A stretch of DNA of 64,000 nucleotides. Source: Pseudomonas azerbaijanoccidentalis (GTDB lineage Bacteria; Pseudomonadota; Gammaproteobacteria; Pseudomonadales; Pseudomonadaceae). Shown piece by piece: positions 45,245 through 53,530 of the stretch. Below the pieces are notes generated by a model. The model did not search any database. It saw only the letters and a program-made list of their open reading frames with translations, and was not told where the DNA came from. The DNA lies in assembly GCF_019145495.1 (NCBI RefSeq), contig NZ_JAHSTU010000001.1:1240001-1304000 (forward strand), written 5' to 3'. Within the stretch, counting starts at the first letter, position 1. Every line of letters begins with the position of its first letter. Both the position numbers and the translations under genes were made by a program.

Positions 45245-45305
45245 TGTAGGAGCGAGCCTGCTCGCGATTAGCCGACTATCAGCCGATATAGATGCTGCTC
45301 CTACA
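45245..45305. repeat. Inverted repeat of the GGAGCGAGCCTGCTCGCGAT family, imperfect
   Basis: GTAGGAGCGAGCCTGCTCGC faces a diverged arm ending GCTGCTCCTAC, just after the DUF2063 stop. The rest of the 323-bp gap to the chemoreceptor start holds no gene that I can support. Confidence 0.75.
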
Positions 45306-45321
45306 AGGGAAGTGCGTTCCG

Positions 45322-46080
45322 TCAATGAGCCATGCCCACCACACCTTGATCATGCAACTGCTGCAACAACGCCAAACCGTTATCGAAGAACTCGACTGAA
45401 CCGGTCATTCCCGCCTCTTGGGCCAGTGCTTGCAACTGCGCTTGCCCATCCAGCCCGGGAAGCTCATCGATGCGCTGCAACAACCGAAACGCCAACGGGC
45501 TCAACCCGGAAAACTTCACGCTGAAATCCAGGTCCCTACGCACCAGTAATAGCGTCGGCTGGTCCGGTGCCGCGTCCGGTTGATAATCGGCCCCCAACAA
45601 TTGCACCGGCCAGGCATACGCCAACGGCCAGGCCAGCGGCGAAACCCTTAACGGACGTTCCAGCAACAACTCGGCATGATCCGTTGGCAAAGGCTCGGCT
45701 TCGGATTGTTGCAGGGCCATTTCCACCCATTCGTAATGCGCCAGTTCCACCATGAACGGCGGCCATTTGCCGTCAGCCAACGCCGCAGGTTCGGAGGCGA
45801 GAAACTCGACAAACTCCTCAGCGATCTCACCGAATTTTGGCGTGTGGGCGCGGTAGTCGCGCAAGAAAATCCGCACCAGCGCCCGCCACTGTTGGTCACC
45901 CAGAACCTTCACCAGCACCGGAAAAGTGCCGCTGATCAACGCCGACAGATTGGCAAACACCAGGTCGCGATACACCTGCGCCCGTGCCGGATCCATCTCG
46001 GGCGGTGGTGCGCACTGGTCGGGGTCGCGCAGGTACAGGCCCATGCTGTTTTGCTGTTCGAGCAGCGAGCGCTTAACCAC
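45322..46080 (-). CDS. DUF2063 (BufC/HvfC-type) partner protein
   Basis: 252-aa soluble protein. The N-terminal DUF2063 domain is at about 1-100 ([48 protein letters not shown]), and a less conserved C-terminal domain at about 130-250 follows. In known systems DUF2063 proteins bring a precursor peptide to the DUF692 iron enzyme, resembling a RiPP recognition partner. The start overlaps the DUF692 gene by 8 nt, so the pair is co-translated. No precursor gene of the DUF2282 type is found in the window. Confidence 0.85.
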   Translation of the reverse strand: MVKRSLLEQQNSMGLYLRDPDQCAPPPEMDPARAQVYRDLVFANLSALISGTFPVLVKVLGDQQWRALVRIFLRDYRAHTPKFGEIAEEFVEFLASEPAALADGKWPPFMVELAHYEWVEMALQQSEAEPLPTDHAELLLERPLRVSPLAWPLAYAWPVQLLGADYQPDAAPDQPTLLLVRRDLDFSVKFSGLSPLAFRLLQRIDELPGLDGQAQLQALAQEAGMTGSVEFFDNGLALLQQLHDQGVVGMAH

Positions 46081-46909
46081 GGTTCACCTCCTCGCCCTGC
46101 AAGCGGCGGATGGTCTGCAATTCTGCAACCAGTTCGGAAAACGCCGGGAAGTTGAAATCGCGCTCCAGCAAGGTCGGCTGGGCGCCGAACCGGGCGTAGG
46201 CCTGAGCGAGCAACGACCACACCGCCGGTTTGACCGAGGCGCCGTGAGTGTCGATTTTCAAAGTGTCGGACTCATCGAAGTGCCCGGCGATGTGCATCGC
46301 CACCACGCGATCCGCATCGATGCCCGCCAGAAACGTGCGTGGGTCGAAGCCATGGTTGATCGAGTTGACGTACACGTTGTTGACGTCCAGCAGCAGGTCA
46401 CAATCGGCCTCGCGCAGCACGGCGTTGGTGAACGTCACCTCGTCCATGTCCTGCTGCGGTGCGGCGTAGTACGAGACGTTTTCCACGGCCAGGCGCCGGC
46501 CGAGAATGTCCTGGGCCTGACGAATGCGCGCGGCAACGTGATGCACCGCTTCTTCGGTGAAGGGCAGCGGCAACAGGTCATAGAGATGACCGTCATCGCT
46601 GCAATAACTGAGGTGTTCGCTGTACAGCGGCACGTTGTAGTGATCGAGGAAAACCCGCACCTCCTGCAGAAATCCGACATCCAGCGGCGACGGCCCGCCC
46701 AGCGACAGTGACAAGCCGTGGCAGGACAACGGATAACGCTCGGCCAGGCCTCGCAACGCCGCGCCATGGGCGCCGCCGATGCCGATCCAGTTTTCCGGTG
46801 CGACTTCGAGAAAATCGAAATGGCCGGCCGGGGCTGCTTGCAGGTCTTTCATTAAACCGCGACGCAAGCCGAGCCCGGCGCTGACTTTGTCTGAAGTGGA
46901 GGTTTGCAT
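46073..46909 (-). CDS. DUF692 multinuclear non-haem iron oxidase (MNIO, BufB/HvfB/MbnB type)
   Basis: 278-aa TIM-barrel enzyme with all expected metal ligands: H64 (CHGLSLSLG), E98-H99 (EHLSYC), E143-N144 (VENVSYY), D175-N178 (DVNNVYVN), H206 and H210 (HIAGH), D220 and H222 (DTHG), E249 (LLERDFNFP). MNIOs modify cysteine residues in precursor peptides, for example oxazolone/thioamide or thiooxazole in copper-binding bufferins and methanobactin. No peptide gene is adjacent. A TGTATC-N5-TGTGTT site lies 50-66 bp upstream. Confidence 0.9.
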   Translation of the reverse strand: MQTSTSDKVSAGLGLRRGLMKDLQAAPAGHFDFLEVAPENWIGIGGAHGAALRGLAERYPLSCHGLSLSLGGPSPLDVGFLQEVRVFLDHYNVPLYSEHLSYCSDDGHLYDLLPLPFTEEAVHHVAARIRQAQDILGRRLAVENVSYYAAPQQDMDEVTFTNAVLREADCDLLLDVNNVYVNSINHGFDPRTFLAGIDADRVVAMHIAGHFDESDTLKIDTHGASVKPAVWSLLAQAYARFGAQPTLLERDFNFPAFSELVAELQTIRRLQGEEVNRG

Positions 46910-46958
46910 GATGTCGATCTCAAGGTTGTCAGGACGTAAGCACAGTTAACCGGGGCGA

Positions 46959-46975
46959 TGTATCGGGCCTGTGTT
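46959..46975. promoter_or_regulatory. TGTATC-N5-TGTGTT site upstream of the DUF692-DUF2063 operon
   Basis: TGTATCGGGCCTGTGTT matches the site before the formamidase gene (48488-48504) at 15 of 17 bases. A second related element, TTGTATCGGCAG, is at 47001-47012. It is within 70 bp of the DUF692 start. Confidence 0.55.
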
Positions 46976-47008
46976 GCGGGCCGACTGAAAACAGCAGGAC
47001 TTGTATCG

Positions 47009-47046
47009 GCAGCGGGTCTGTACTCACTCTGGTACAGACCCGCTGC
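47009..47046 (-). terminator. Perfect 15-bp hairpin after the formamidase gene
   Basis: GCAGCGGGTCTGTAC and GTACAGACCCGCTGC form a perfect stem with an 8-nt loop, 6 nt beyond the formamidase stop. There is no immediate T-run (a short TTTT comes about 25 nt later), so it may be a weak terminator or an mRNA-protecting stem. It is unlike the REP families. Confidence 0.6.
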
Positions 47047-47052
47047 CCGGCC

Positions 47053-48387
47053 TTACACCAGGGCGTATTTCTCGCGTACCAGATGGCCGATGCCCATGCG
47101 ATCGAGCACATGCATCGGGCACAGGAACGTCACGCGGATGGTGCCCGGCAGGCGGCTGATATCGATCGAACCGGTGATGGTGGCGCGGTTGAGCACTTCG
47201 TCATACGGCAGGCCGGTGACGGAGGCCGCACGCTGCAAGCCGTTTTCCACCGCGAGGTTGAGGTTTTCGCCGCTGCCGATGAAGGTGATCGGGCCACTCT
47301 GCTCAATCTCGTGCTGGCCCCACCGCTCGCCTAGCTCCCGGACTTTGGCCCGCTGTTCGGCGCTCATCGGCCGGGCCATCGGTGGCAGGTCATCAAGGTT
47401 TTGCAGGAGGATCGGCCCTTCCAGCGTGAGGTTTTTCACCACTTGCACCACCACTTCGGTTTCCCCGGAGCAATCGGTGGCGTGCCCGGCAATTTCGCCG
47501 TTGCCCTGCTGGGCATGCATGTCGCCCATGTACACCCCGGCGCCTGGCACTTTCACCGGGCAAATCAACACGCAGCCTTCGCGGATCGAGTTGGTGTCCA
47601 TGTGGCCGTCGGTCTTGGCCGCGTGCAGTTCTTCGCGGCTCATGCCGAAACGGTGCGGTGCGTTGATCAGGTACTGGCCGAAATCGGCGCAGTTGTGCGA
47701 ATCGGGAATGTCCCGCGATGGCATGGTGCCGATGTTGCCGAGGAACGGGCGCATGTGCGCGGCGACGCCGGGGATGTCGGCGCGGGCCAGCGACAGGATC
47801 GAGTGCTGTGCGGCGAATTCCGGAAGCGCCGACATTTCGGAGGCATTGCCGGCCAGTTGATTGGCGATGTCCTGGTTGACCGTCAGGCTGACCTGGTTCT
47901 GCGCATCGAACACAATCACGTAACCGTGGCTGAAGCGAAATGCACTGACCTCAGCGTTGCAGTTATTGCAGCGAATGGCGTCTTCGCCGATGCCTTCGAC
48001 ATGGCTGGGCGGATGTTCGGTGCCGCACTTGGAGCAGAACTTGGCGACGAACGGATCGCCGTTGTAGCGCCCTTCGACGAAGCTCATGACCCCGGACGAA
48101 GTGGCCAGCGAGGTAACGCGCATGCTCTTGATCTTGATCGCCACGGCATCGCCGATTTCCGCACCGGCGATGGCCACCGGTTGCGTGACTTCGTGGCCGC
48201 CTTCGAAGGCCGGCGTGATCATCGGCCCCCAGCAACCCGGCGGCGTGCCGGTGATCAGGGTGCCACCGTCGGCCAGCGGACCCAGCATCGGCTGGCTCGG
48301 GCCGATGATGCCGTTGGTGTAGCGGTCGACCCGCAGGCGATTGACCGGCGTGGCGTCGAGATTGGATTCAGGCACAAGCGTTGTCAT
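47053..48387 (-). CDS. Formamidase/acetamidase (FmdA-AmdA family) with inserted zinc ribbon
   Basis: 444-aa cytoplasmic amidohydrolase that releases ammonia from formamide or a related short amide. Family segments are seen at GGTLITGTPPGCWGPMITPAFEGGHEVTQPV (about 41-71), KVPGAGVYMGDMHAQQGNGEIAGHATDCSG and the C-terminus. A CSKCG...CNNCN zinc ribbon (C118, C121, C140, C143) is inserted. A few family members, as I recall, have this; the classical FmdA is about 407 aa, so the protein is longer by roughly this piece. Upstream lies a gap with the TGTATC motifs. Confidence 0.9.
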   Translation of the reverse strand: MTTLVPESNLDATPVNRLRVDRYTNGIIGPSQPMLGPLADGGTLITGTPPGCWGPMITPAFEGGHEVTQPVAIAGAEIGDAVAIKIKSMRVTSLATSSGVMSFVEGRYNGDPFVAKFCSKCGTEHPPSHVEGIGEDAIRCNNCNAEVSAFRFSHGYVIVFDAQNQVSLTVNQDIANQLAGNASEMSALPEFAAQHSILSLARADIPGVAAHMRPFLGNIGTMPSRDIPDSHNCADFGQYLINAPHRFGMSREELHAAKTDGHMDTNSIREGCVLICPVKVPGAGVYMGDMHAQQGNGEIAGHATDCSGETEVVVQVVKNLTLEGPILLQNLDDLPPMARPMSAEQRAKVRELGERWGQHEIEQSGPITFIGSGENLNLAVENGLQRAASVTGLPYDEVLNRATITGSIDISRLPGTIRVTFLCPMHVLDRMGIGHLVREKYALV

Positions 48388-48486
48388 TGTGGTCCCCTTG
48401 TCCGCATCAGGCGCGGAACAGAGTCAGTGCAAATGGCCGCCGGTGAATGCGGCCAGGGAAAGTGGCTTGCACAGTTCAGCGCAGGT

Positions 48487-48568
48487 TTGTATCTGGTCTG
48501 TGTTCGGCTGTGCGCCGCAATTGAGCGGGACTGTATCGGGAGACCTGTTAGATACAGTGGGATACATG
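48487..48568. promoter_or_regulatory. TGTATC/GATACA site cluster upstream of the formamidase gene
   Basis: Three elements: TTGTATCTGGTCTGTGTT (48487-48504); an 8-bp inverted repeat ACTGTATC (48530-48537) ... GATACAGT (48551-48558); and GGGATACATGC (48558-48568), a 10-bp-spaced direct repeat of the last. They stand 100-180 bp before the formamidase ATG. The rest of the 463-bp gap 48388-48850 holds a repeat and no gene that I can support. Confidence 0.6.
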
Positions 48569-48594
48569 CAAAACCGGTGGTCACTGCAAAACCC

Positions 48595-48681
48595 TGTGGG
48601 AGCGGGCTTGCCCGCGATAGCGTCCTTTCAGCGATGGAAATGTAGGCTGACCCATCGTCATCGCGGGCAAGCCCGCTCCCA
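48595..48681. repeat. Inverted repeat of the GGGAGCGGGCTTGCCCGCGAT family
   Basis: TGTGGGAGCGGGCTTGCCCG faces CGGGCAAGCCCGCTCCCA, between the formamidase promoter region and the methyltransferase gene. Confidence 0.85.
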
Positions 48682-48850
48682 AGGGGGCAAGTGTCAGCCA
48701 CAGGGGCTTTCGTCGCTCCAGGCCACTCTGTACGGCCCGGGAACTAGACTTAATGCACACAGGACCTGCTCAGCGTCCTGTTCATTCCCACGACCACCGC
48801 CCGGATGAACAACGCCTCCGGACCGTGATCCTTCTGAAGGAGCACACGTG

Positions 48851-49897
48851 ATGGACGAGGCCAGACTCAATGACTTCATGGGCAAACTGGTGAATGACAT
48901 GGGCGGCGCGGCGATGCTTGCCAACGTCATCCTCGGCGAGGAGCTCGGCCTGTACCGGGCCATGGCCGACAGCCAGCCGATCAGCCCTGAAGCACTCGCC
49001 GACAAGACCGGCTGCAACCCCCGACTGGTGCGCGAATGGCTCAGCGCCCACGCCGCCTCCGGTTACATGGAACACAGCGACGGCCAATTCCGCCTGCCCG
49101 AAGAACAGGCCCTGGCCCTGGCCATCGAAGATTCACCGGTCTATATCGCCGGCGGTATCGGCGTGGTCGCGTCGTTCTTTCATGACAAGGACAAACTGGT
49201 CAAAGCCATGCGCGGCGATGGCGCCCTACCGTGGGGCGATCACCATCCGTGCATGTTCAGCGGTACTGAACGGTTCTTCCGGCCCGGCTACAAGGCGCAC
49301 CTGATCGCCGAATGGTTACCGGCCCTCAACGGGGTGATGACCAAACTGGAGGAAGGCGCCAAAGTCGCCGACATCGGCTGCGGCCATGGCGCGTCGACGG
49401 TAATCATGGCTCAGGCATTTCCAAATTCGCGGTTCGTCGGTTTCGACTACCACGCGCCCTCGGTCACCGTGGCCACCCAGCGTGCCGAAGAAGGGGGTGT
49501 GTCCAGCCGCGCACGGTTCTTCCAGGGCACCGCCAAAAGCTACCCCGGCGACGACTATGACCTGGTCTGCTATTTCGACTGCCTGCACGACATGGGCGAC
49601 CCGGTGGGCGCGGCGAAACATGCCTACGAATCGCTGAAACCGGATGGCACGGTGTTGCTGGTGGAACCGTTTGCCAATGACTCGCTGGATGACAACATCA
49701 CCCCGGTCGGCCGGTTGTTCTACGCCGCCTCGACCTTCATCTGCACCCCCAACTCGCTGTCCCAGGAAGTCGGCCTGGGCCTCGGCGCCCAGGCCGGTGA
49801 AGCGCGGTTGCGCAAGGTGTTCACCGAGGCCGGGTTCTCAAGTTTCCGCCGGGCCACGGAAACGCCGTTCAACCTGATCCTTGAAGCACGCAAGTAA
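48851..49897 (+). CDS. SAM-dependent methyltransferase with N-terminal winged helix
   Basis: 348-aa protein. The N-terminal winged-helix dimerisation domain (about 1-90: LADKTGCNPRLVREWLSAHAASGYM) is typical of Rv2258c-like and small-molecule O-methyltransferases. The class I methyltransferase domain has motif I VADIGCGHGASTVIMAQAF (about 172-190) and YDLVCYFDCLHDMGDP. The substrate is unknown. A GTG precedes the ATG; AAGGAG lies 8 nt before the ATG at 48851, which is chosen. A REP pair follows. Confidence 0.88.
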   Translation: MDEARLNDFMGKLVNDMGGAAMLANVILGEELGLYRAMADSQPISPEALADKTGCNPRLVREWLSAHAASGYMEHSDGQFRLPEEQALALAIEDSPVYIAGGIGVVASFFHDKDKLVKAMRGDGALPWGDHHPCMFSGTERFFRPGYKAHLIAEWLPALNGVMTKLEEGAKVADIGCGHGASTVIMAQAFPNSRFVGFDYHAPSVTVATQRAEEGGVSSRARFFQGTAKSYPGDDYDLVCYFDCLHDMGDPVGAAKHAYESLKPDGTVLLVEPFANDSLDDNITPVGRLFYAASTFICTPNSLSQEVGLGLGAQAGEARLRKVFTEAGFSSFRRATETPFNLILEARK

Positions 49898-49911
49898 CCC
49901 GCCCGCACCCT

Positions 49912-49994
49912 GTAGGAGCTGCCGCAGGCTGCGATCTTTTGATTTTGATGTTAAAAAGCAAGATCAAAAGATCGCAGCCTGCGGCAGCTCCTAC
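49912..49994. repeat. REP inverted pair between the methyltransferase and sirtuin genes
   Basis: Intact facing units GTAGGAGCTGCCGCAGGC / GCCTGCGGCAGCTCCTAC. It is in frame with the sirtuin ORF and creates a false N-terminal extension there. Confidence 0.92.
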
Positions 49995-50027
49995 ATGCGT
50001 TCGTCCGTGGCCCCCGGAGTGTTGAAG

Positions 50028-50870
50028 ATGCTCGACCACCAGATCCACGAACAACTCGATCGCCTCCAGCACCTGATGGCCGACGAGCCGTTCGCGGTCC
50101 TGACCGGTGCCGGTATCAGCACACCATCGGGCATTCCAGACTATCGCGACAATCAGGGCGTGCGCCGTGGCCGCCAACCGATGATGTATCAGGAGTTTCT
50201 CTCCGCTCCCGAATCCCGAAGGCGCTACTGGGCGCGGGCGATGCTCGGCTGGCCGCGGGTGCGTCAGGCGCAGCCCAATGTGGCCCATGAGACATTGGCC
50301 CGTTTGCAGAGCACCCGGCAGATCTGCGAGCTGATCACGCAAAACGTCGACACCCTGCACGACCAGGCCGGCAGCCACGATGTGATTGAACTGCACGGCA
50401 GCCTGCACCGGGTGCTGTGCCTGGACTGCGGCCAGCGCAGCGAGCGGGACTCGATCCAGCACCTGATGGAAACCCAGAACCCGTACCTCGCAGGCGTAGA
50501 CGCGGTGCAGGCACCGGACGGCGACACCCTGCTCGACCCGGCCTTCGAAGCGCGCTTTCAAGTGCCGCACTGCCCGCACTGCGCCGGGGAGCGCATGAAG
50601 CCGGACGTGGTGTTTTTCGGGGAGAACGTCGCGCAGGCCACTGCCGCCAAAGCGATGGCCGCGGTGGAAAAGGCAGCGGGGTTGCTGGTGGTCGGTTCGT
50701 CGCTGATGGCGTACTCGGCGTTTCGCTTGTGCCGCGCGGTGGTGGATCAGGGCAAACCGCTGATTGCGATCAACCTGGGCAAGACCCGGGCGGATGAGAT
50801 TCTGGACTTGAAGATCGAGGGGTCGTGCGAACAGCTGCTGCCCTTGTTGGCCCAACGCCTAAACCACTGA
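50028..50870 (+). CDS. NAD-dependent protein deacylase (sirtuin)
   Basis: 280-aa cytoplasmic Sir2 enzyme. NAD pocket GAGISTPSGIPDYRD (28-41), QNVDTLHDQAG (105-115), catalytic H123 in ELHGS, zinc cysteines CLDCG (C131, C134) and CPHC later. It removes acyl groups from lysines using NAD, making nicotinamide and O-acyl-ADP-ribose. The open frame extends 49 codons upstream only because it reads through the REP. The ATG at 50028 has GGAG 8 nt before it and matches family length. Confidence 0.92.
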   Translation: MLDHQIHEQLDRLQHLMADEPFAVLTGAGISTPSGIPDYRDNQGVRRGRQPMMYQEFLSAPESRRRYWARAMLGWPRVRQAQPNVAHETLARLQSTRQICELITQNVDTLHDQAGSHDVIELHGSLHRVLCLDCGQRSERDSIQHLMETQNPYLAGVDAVQAPDGDTLLDPAFEARFQVPHCPHCAGERMKPDVVFFGENVAQATAAKAMAAVEKAAGLLVVGSSLMAYSAFRLCRAVVDQGKPLIAINLGKTRADEILDLKIEGSCEQLLPLLAQRLNH

Positions 50871-50884
50871 CAAAACCACACACC

Positions 50885-50962
50885 GTAGGAGCTGCCGTAG
50901 GCTGCGATCTTTTGATCTTGCTTTTATTAAGTCAAAAGATCGCAGCCTGCGGCAGCTCCTAC
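50885..50962. repeat. REP inverted pair
   Basis: Facing units GTAGGAGCTGCCGTAGGC / GCCTGCGGCAGCTCCTAC between the convergent 3' ends of the sirtuin gene and the LysR gene. Confidence 0.9.
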
Positions 50963-50975
50963 AGGGCAATTGTGA

Positions 50976-51878
50976 TCAGCTCATAGCCACTCGCTGGCCC
51001 AGGTTTTCTTCTTTCAACACATCAAACAACGCCTGCGCCGCCGCCGACAGCTCGCCCCCCGGTAACGTCAAAACTCCAAGCGCCCGCTCCACAATCGGAT
51101 CACGCAACGTGATGCAACGCGCACCCAGCTCACGCATCTGCCCGGCACACAACGCCGGCACCGCGCTCACCCCCAACCCGCTGGCGACCATTCGCCCGAC
51201 CGTCGCCAGTTGATGGCTCTCGAACTCCACCGGCAGTTTCATGCCCCTCGCCTGCAAGTGTTCCTCCAGCATCACCCGCACGGTAGAAGGCCGCTGCAAG
51301 GTGATGAACGGTTCCTTGAGCAAGGTCTGCCAATCGATTTCGTCCAGCTCGACCAGCGGCGAATCATGGGGCACCACCGCGACGAAACGGTCGATGTACA
51401 GCGGCGTGAATTGCAGCGACGAACTCTGGGTCGGCTCGAACGCCACGCCCAGTTCCACCTGGCGGTCGCGGACCATTTCCAGCACCTGCTCGTTGATCAC
51501 GTCGTTGACCGTGACATTGACTTTCGGATACCGGGCGCGGAATGTCTTGAGGATCGGTGGCAGCAGGTTGCCGGCAAATGAAGGCATGGCGGCCAACGTC
51601 ACGCGACCGCGTTGCAGGGTGAAACGCTGGCGCAGTTCATCCTCGGCATTGTCCCAATCGGCAATCAAGCGGCGGGCCAGCGGCACCAGGGATTCGCCCT
51701 CGGCCGTCAACGCCACGTTGCGCGTGTTGCGCGTGAAGAGACGCCCGCCCAGCCCCTCCTCCAGCGCCTTGATGGTCAGGCTCAACGCCGATTGCGACAG
51801 GTGCAGGCGCTCGCAAGCCACGGCAAAACTCAGGCTCTGGGCCACGGCCAGAAAGGCGCGGATCTGCTTGACGGTCAT
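50976..51878 (-). CDS. LysR-family regulator divergent from the CoA-transferase operon (DhcR-like)
   Basis: 300-aa LysR regulator. HTH at about 15-45 (LSFAVACERLHLSQSALSLTIKALEEGLG); effector domain at about 90-290. It is divergent from CoA transferase A/B and thiolase genes, the same order as P. aeruginosa PA1998 (dhcR)-PA1999-PA2000-PA2001. There it controls dehydrocarnitine-type catabolism; this inference rests on synteny recalled from memory. A REP pair lies just upstream of its start. Confidence 0.88.
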   Translation of the reverse strand: MTVKQIRAFLAVAQSLSFAVACERLHLSQSALSLTIKALEEGLGGRLFTRNTRNVALTAEGESLVPLARRLIADWDNAEDELRQRFTLQRGRVTLAAMPSFAGNLLPPILKTFRARYPKVNVTVNDVINEQVLEMVRDRQVELGVAFEPTQSSSLQFTPLYIDRFVAVVPHDSPLVELDEIDWQTLLKEPFITLQRPSTVRVMLEEHLQARGMKLPVEFESHQLATVGRMVASGLGVSAVPALCAGQMRELGARCITLRDPIVERALGVLTLPGGELSAAAQALFDVLKEENLGQRVAMS

Positions 51879-51899
51879 GTTTGGTCTCTCCGAGGTCTT

Positions 51900-51999
51900 G
51901 TAGGAGCTGCCGAAGGCTGCGATCTTTTGATCTTGTTTTGGCCGGTCTCGAATCGTTGAATATCCAAATCAACAGATCGCAACCTTCGGCAGCGCCTAC
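51900..51999. repeat. REP inverted pair in a divergent promoter region
   Basis: GTAGGAGCTGCCGAAGGC faces a diverged right unit GCAACCTTCGGCAGCGCCTA. Unlike the other copies it sits between two divergent start codons (LysR gene and CoA transferase A), so it is close to promoters rather than at a 3' end. Confidence 0.85.
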
Positions 52000-52118
52000 G
52001 AACTATTGAGTTTTATCTATCAATCAACATTAAAAATCAACTTAACAAATGAATCTCGCGGCGTGACACTCATCCCATACGGCTAGCCAGCCGCCCACAA
52101 AGAATAAAAGAGGTGCAT

Positions 52119-52817
52119 ATGGCAGGTTTCGACAAGCGCGTGAGTTCCTACGAGGAAGCTCTGGCAGGTCTTGAAGACGGCATGACCGTGATCGCTGGCG
52201 GCTTCGGCCTGTGCGGCATTCCGGAAAACCTGATCGCCGAGATCAAGCGCAAAGGCACTCGCGACCTCACCGTCGTTTCCAACAACTGCGGCGTCGACGG
52301 TTTCGGCCTGGGCGTACTGCTCACCGACCGCCAGATCAGCAAGGTCGTGGCCTCCTACGTCGGCGAAAACAAGTTGTTCGAAGAGCAACTGCTCAAAGGC
52401 GAAATCGAAGTCACCCTGACCCCGCAAGGCACCCTCGCCGAAAAAATGCGCGCAGGCGGCGCCGGCATCCCGGCCTTCTTCACCGCCACCGGCGTCGGCA
52501 CCCCGGTTGCCGAAGGCAAGGAAGTACGCGAATTCAATGGCCGCAAGTACCTGATGGAAGAATCCATCACCGGCGACTTCGCCATCGTCAAAGGCTGGAA
52601 AGCCGACCATTTCGGTAACGTGATCTATCGCCACACCGCTCAGAACTTCAACCCGCTGGCCGCTACCGCCGGCAAGATCACGGTGGTCGAAGTCGAAGAA
52701 ATCGTCGAACCCGGCGAGCTGGACCCGGCGCAGATCCACACCCCTGGCATCTACGTCGACCGGATCATCTGCGGCACGTTCGAGAAGCGCATCGAACAGC
52801 GCACCGTACGTAAGTAA
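52119..52817 (+). CDS. 3-oxoacid CoA-transferase subunit A (DhcA/ScoA-type)
   Basis: 232-aa alpha subunit of a family I CoA-transferase. [16 protein letters not shown] (about 25-40) is the CoA-binding glycine motif. It works with subunit B (next gene) to move CoA between succinyl-CoA or acetyl-CoA and a 3-oxo or related acid. With the thiolase that follows, acetoacetate or dehydrocarnitine type substrates are cleaved to acetyl-CoA. The GTG two codons upstream is rejected; ATG at 52119 follows AGAGG. Confidence 0.92.
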   Translation: MAGFDKRVSSYEEALAGLEDGMTVIAGGFGLCGIPENLIAEIKRKGTRDLTVVSNNCGVDGFGLGVLLTDRQISKVVASYVGENKLFEEQLLKGEIEVTLTPQGTLAEKMRAGGAGIPAFFTATGVGTPVAEGKEVREFNGRKYLMEESITGDFAIVKGWKADHFGNVIYRHTAQNFNPLAATAGKITVVEVEEIVEPGELDPAQIHTPGIYVDRIICGTFEKRIEQRTVRK

Positions 52818-52853
52818 TCCCCTGCCCCCGGACCGAATGAAGGAATAACAACA

Positions 52854-53519
52854 ATGGCACTTTCCCGCGAACAAATGGCTCAACGCGTCGCCCGCGAAAT
52901 GCAGGACGGCTTCTACGTGAACCTGGGCATCGGCATTCCGACCCTGGTTGCCAACTACATCCCCGAAGGCATGGAAGTCATGCTGCAATCGGAAAACGGC
53001 TTGCTCGGCATGGGTCCTTTTCCAACTGAAGAAACCATCGATGCCGACATGATCAACGCCGGCAAGCAAACCGTGACCGCACGGACCGGCGCGTCGATTT
53101 TCTCCTCCGCCGAGTCCTTCGCGATGATCCGCGGCGGTCATGTCGACCTGACCGTGCTGGGCGCGTTCGAAGTGGACGTGCAAGGCAACATCGCCTCGTG
53201 GATGATCCCCGGCAAACTCGTCAAGGGCATGGGCGGTGCGATGGACCTGGTGGCTGGCGCCGACAACATCATCGTGATCATGACCCACGCGTCCAAGGAC
53301 GGTGAGTCCAAGCTGTTGTCGCAATGCAGCCTGCCGCTGACCGGCGCCGGGTGCATCAAGCGCGTATTGACCGACCTGGCCTACCTGGAAATCGAAAACG
53401 GCGCGTTCATTCTCAAGGAGCGTGCACCGGGCGTCAGCGTTGAAGAGATCGTCGCCAAGACCGCCGGTAAACTGATCGTGCCCGACCACGTGCCGGAAAT
53501 GCAGTTCGCTGCCCAGTGA
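52854..53519 (+). CDS. 3-oxoacid CoA-transferase subunit B (DhcB/ScoB-type)
   Basis: 221-aa beta subunit. The catalytic Glu is in [11 protein letters not shown] (about 43-53), which forms the gamma-glutamyl-CoA thioester, and the N-terminus [11 protein letters not shown] is conserved. It starts 36 nt after subunit A with AAGGA upstream. The stop overlaps the space before the thiolase gene, which starts 11 nt later. Confidence 0.93.
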   Translation: MALSREQMAQRVAREMQDGFYVNLGIGIPTLVANYIPEGMEVMLQSENGLLGMGPFPTEETIDADMINAGKQTVTARTGASIFSSAESFAMIRGGHVDLTVLGAFEVDVQGNIASWMIPGKLVKGMGGAMDLVAGADNIIVIMTHASKDGESKLLSQCSLPLTGAGCIKRVLTDLAYLEIENGAFILKERAPGVSVEEIVAKTAGKLIVPDHVPEMQFAAQ

Positions 53520-53530
53520 GGAATCATTCC

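Noticed and set aside
46929-47111. 60-codon minus-strand frame as the missing MNIO precursor peptide
   Set aside because: It overlaps the end of the formamidase gene and the 15-bp stem, lacks a signal peptide and a proper ribosome site, and has no Cys core pattern of bufferins.
49881-50027. N-terminal extension of the sirtuin reading frame
   Set aside because: The extra 49 codons are translated REP sequence (CRSCRRLRSF); the ATG at 50028 has a proper ribosome site and family length.
1546-51999. REP clusters as a possible CRISPR array
   Set aside because: The repeats are inverted pairs scattered at gene borders, not regularly spaced direct repeats with unique spacers, and no cas genes are present.
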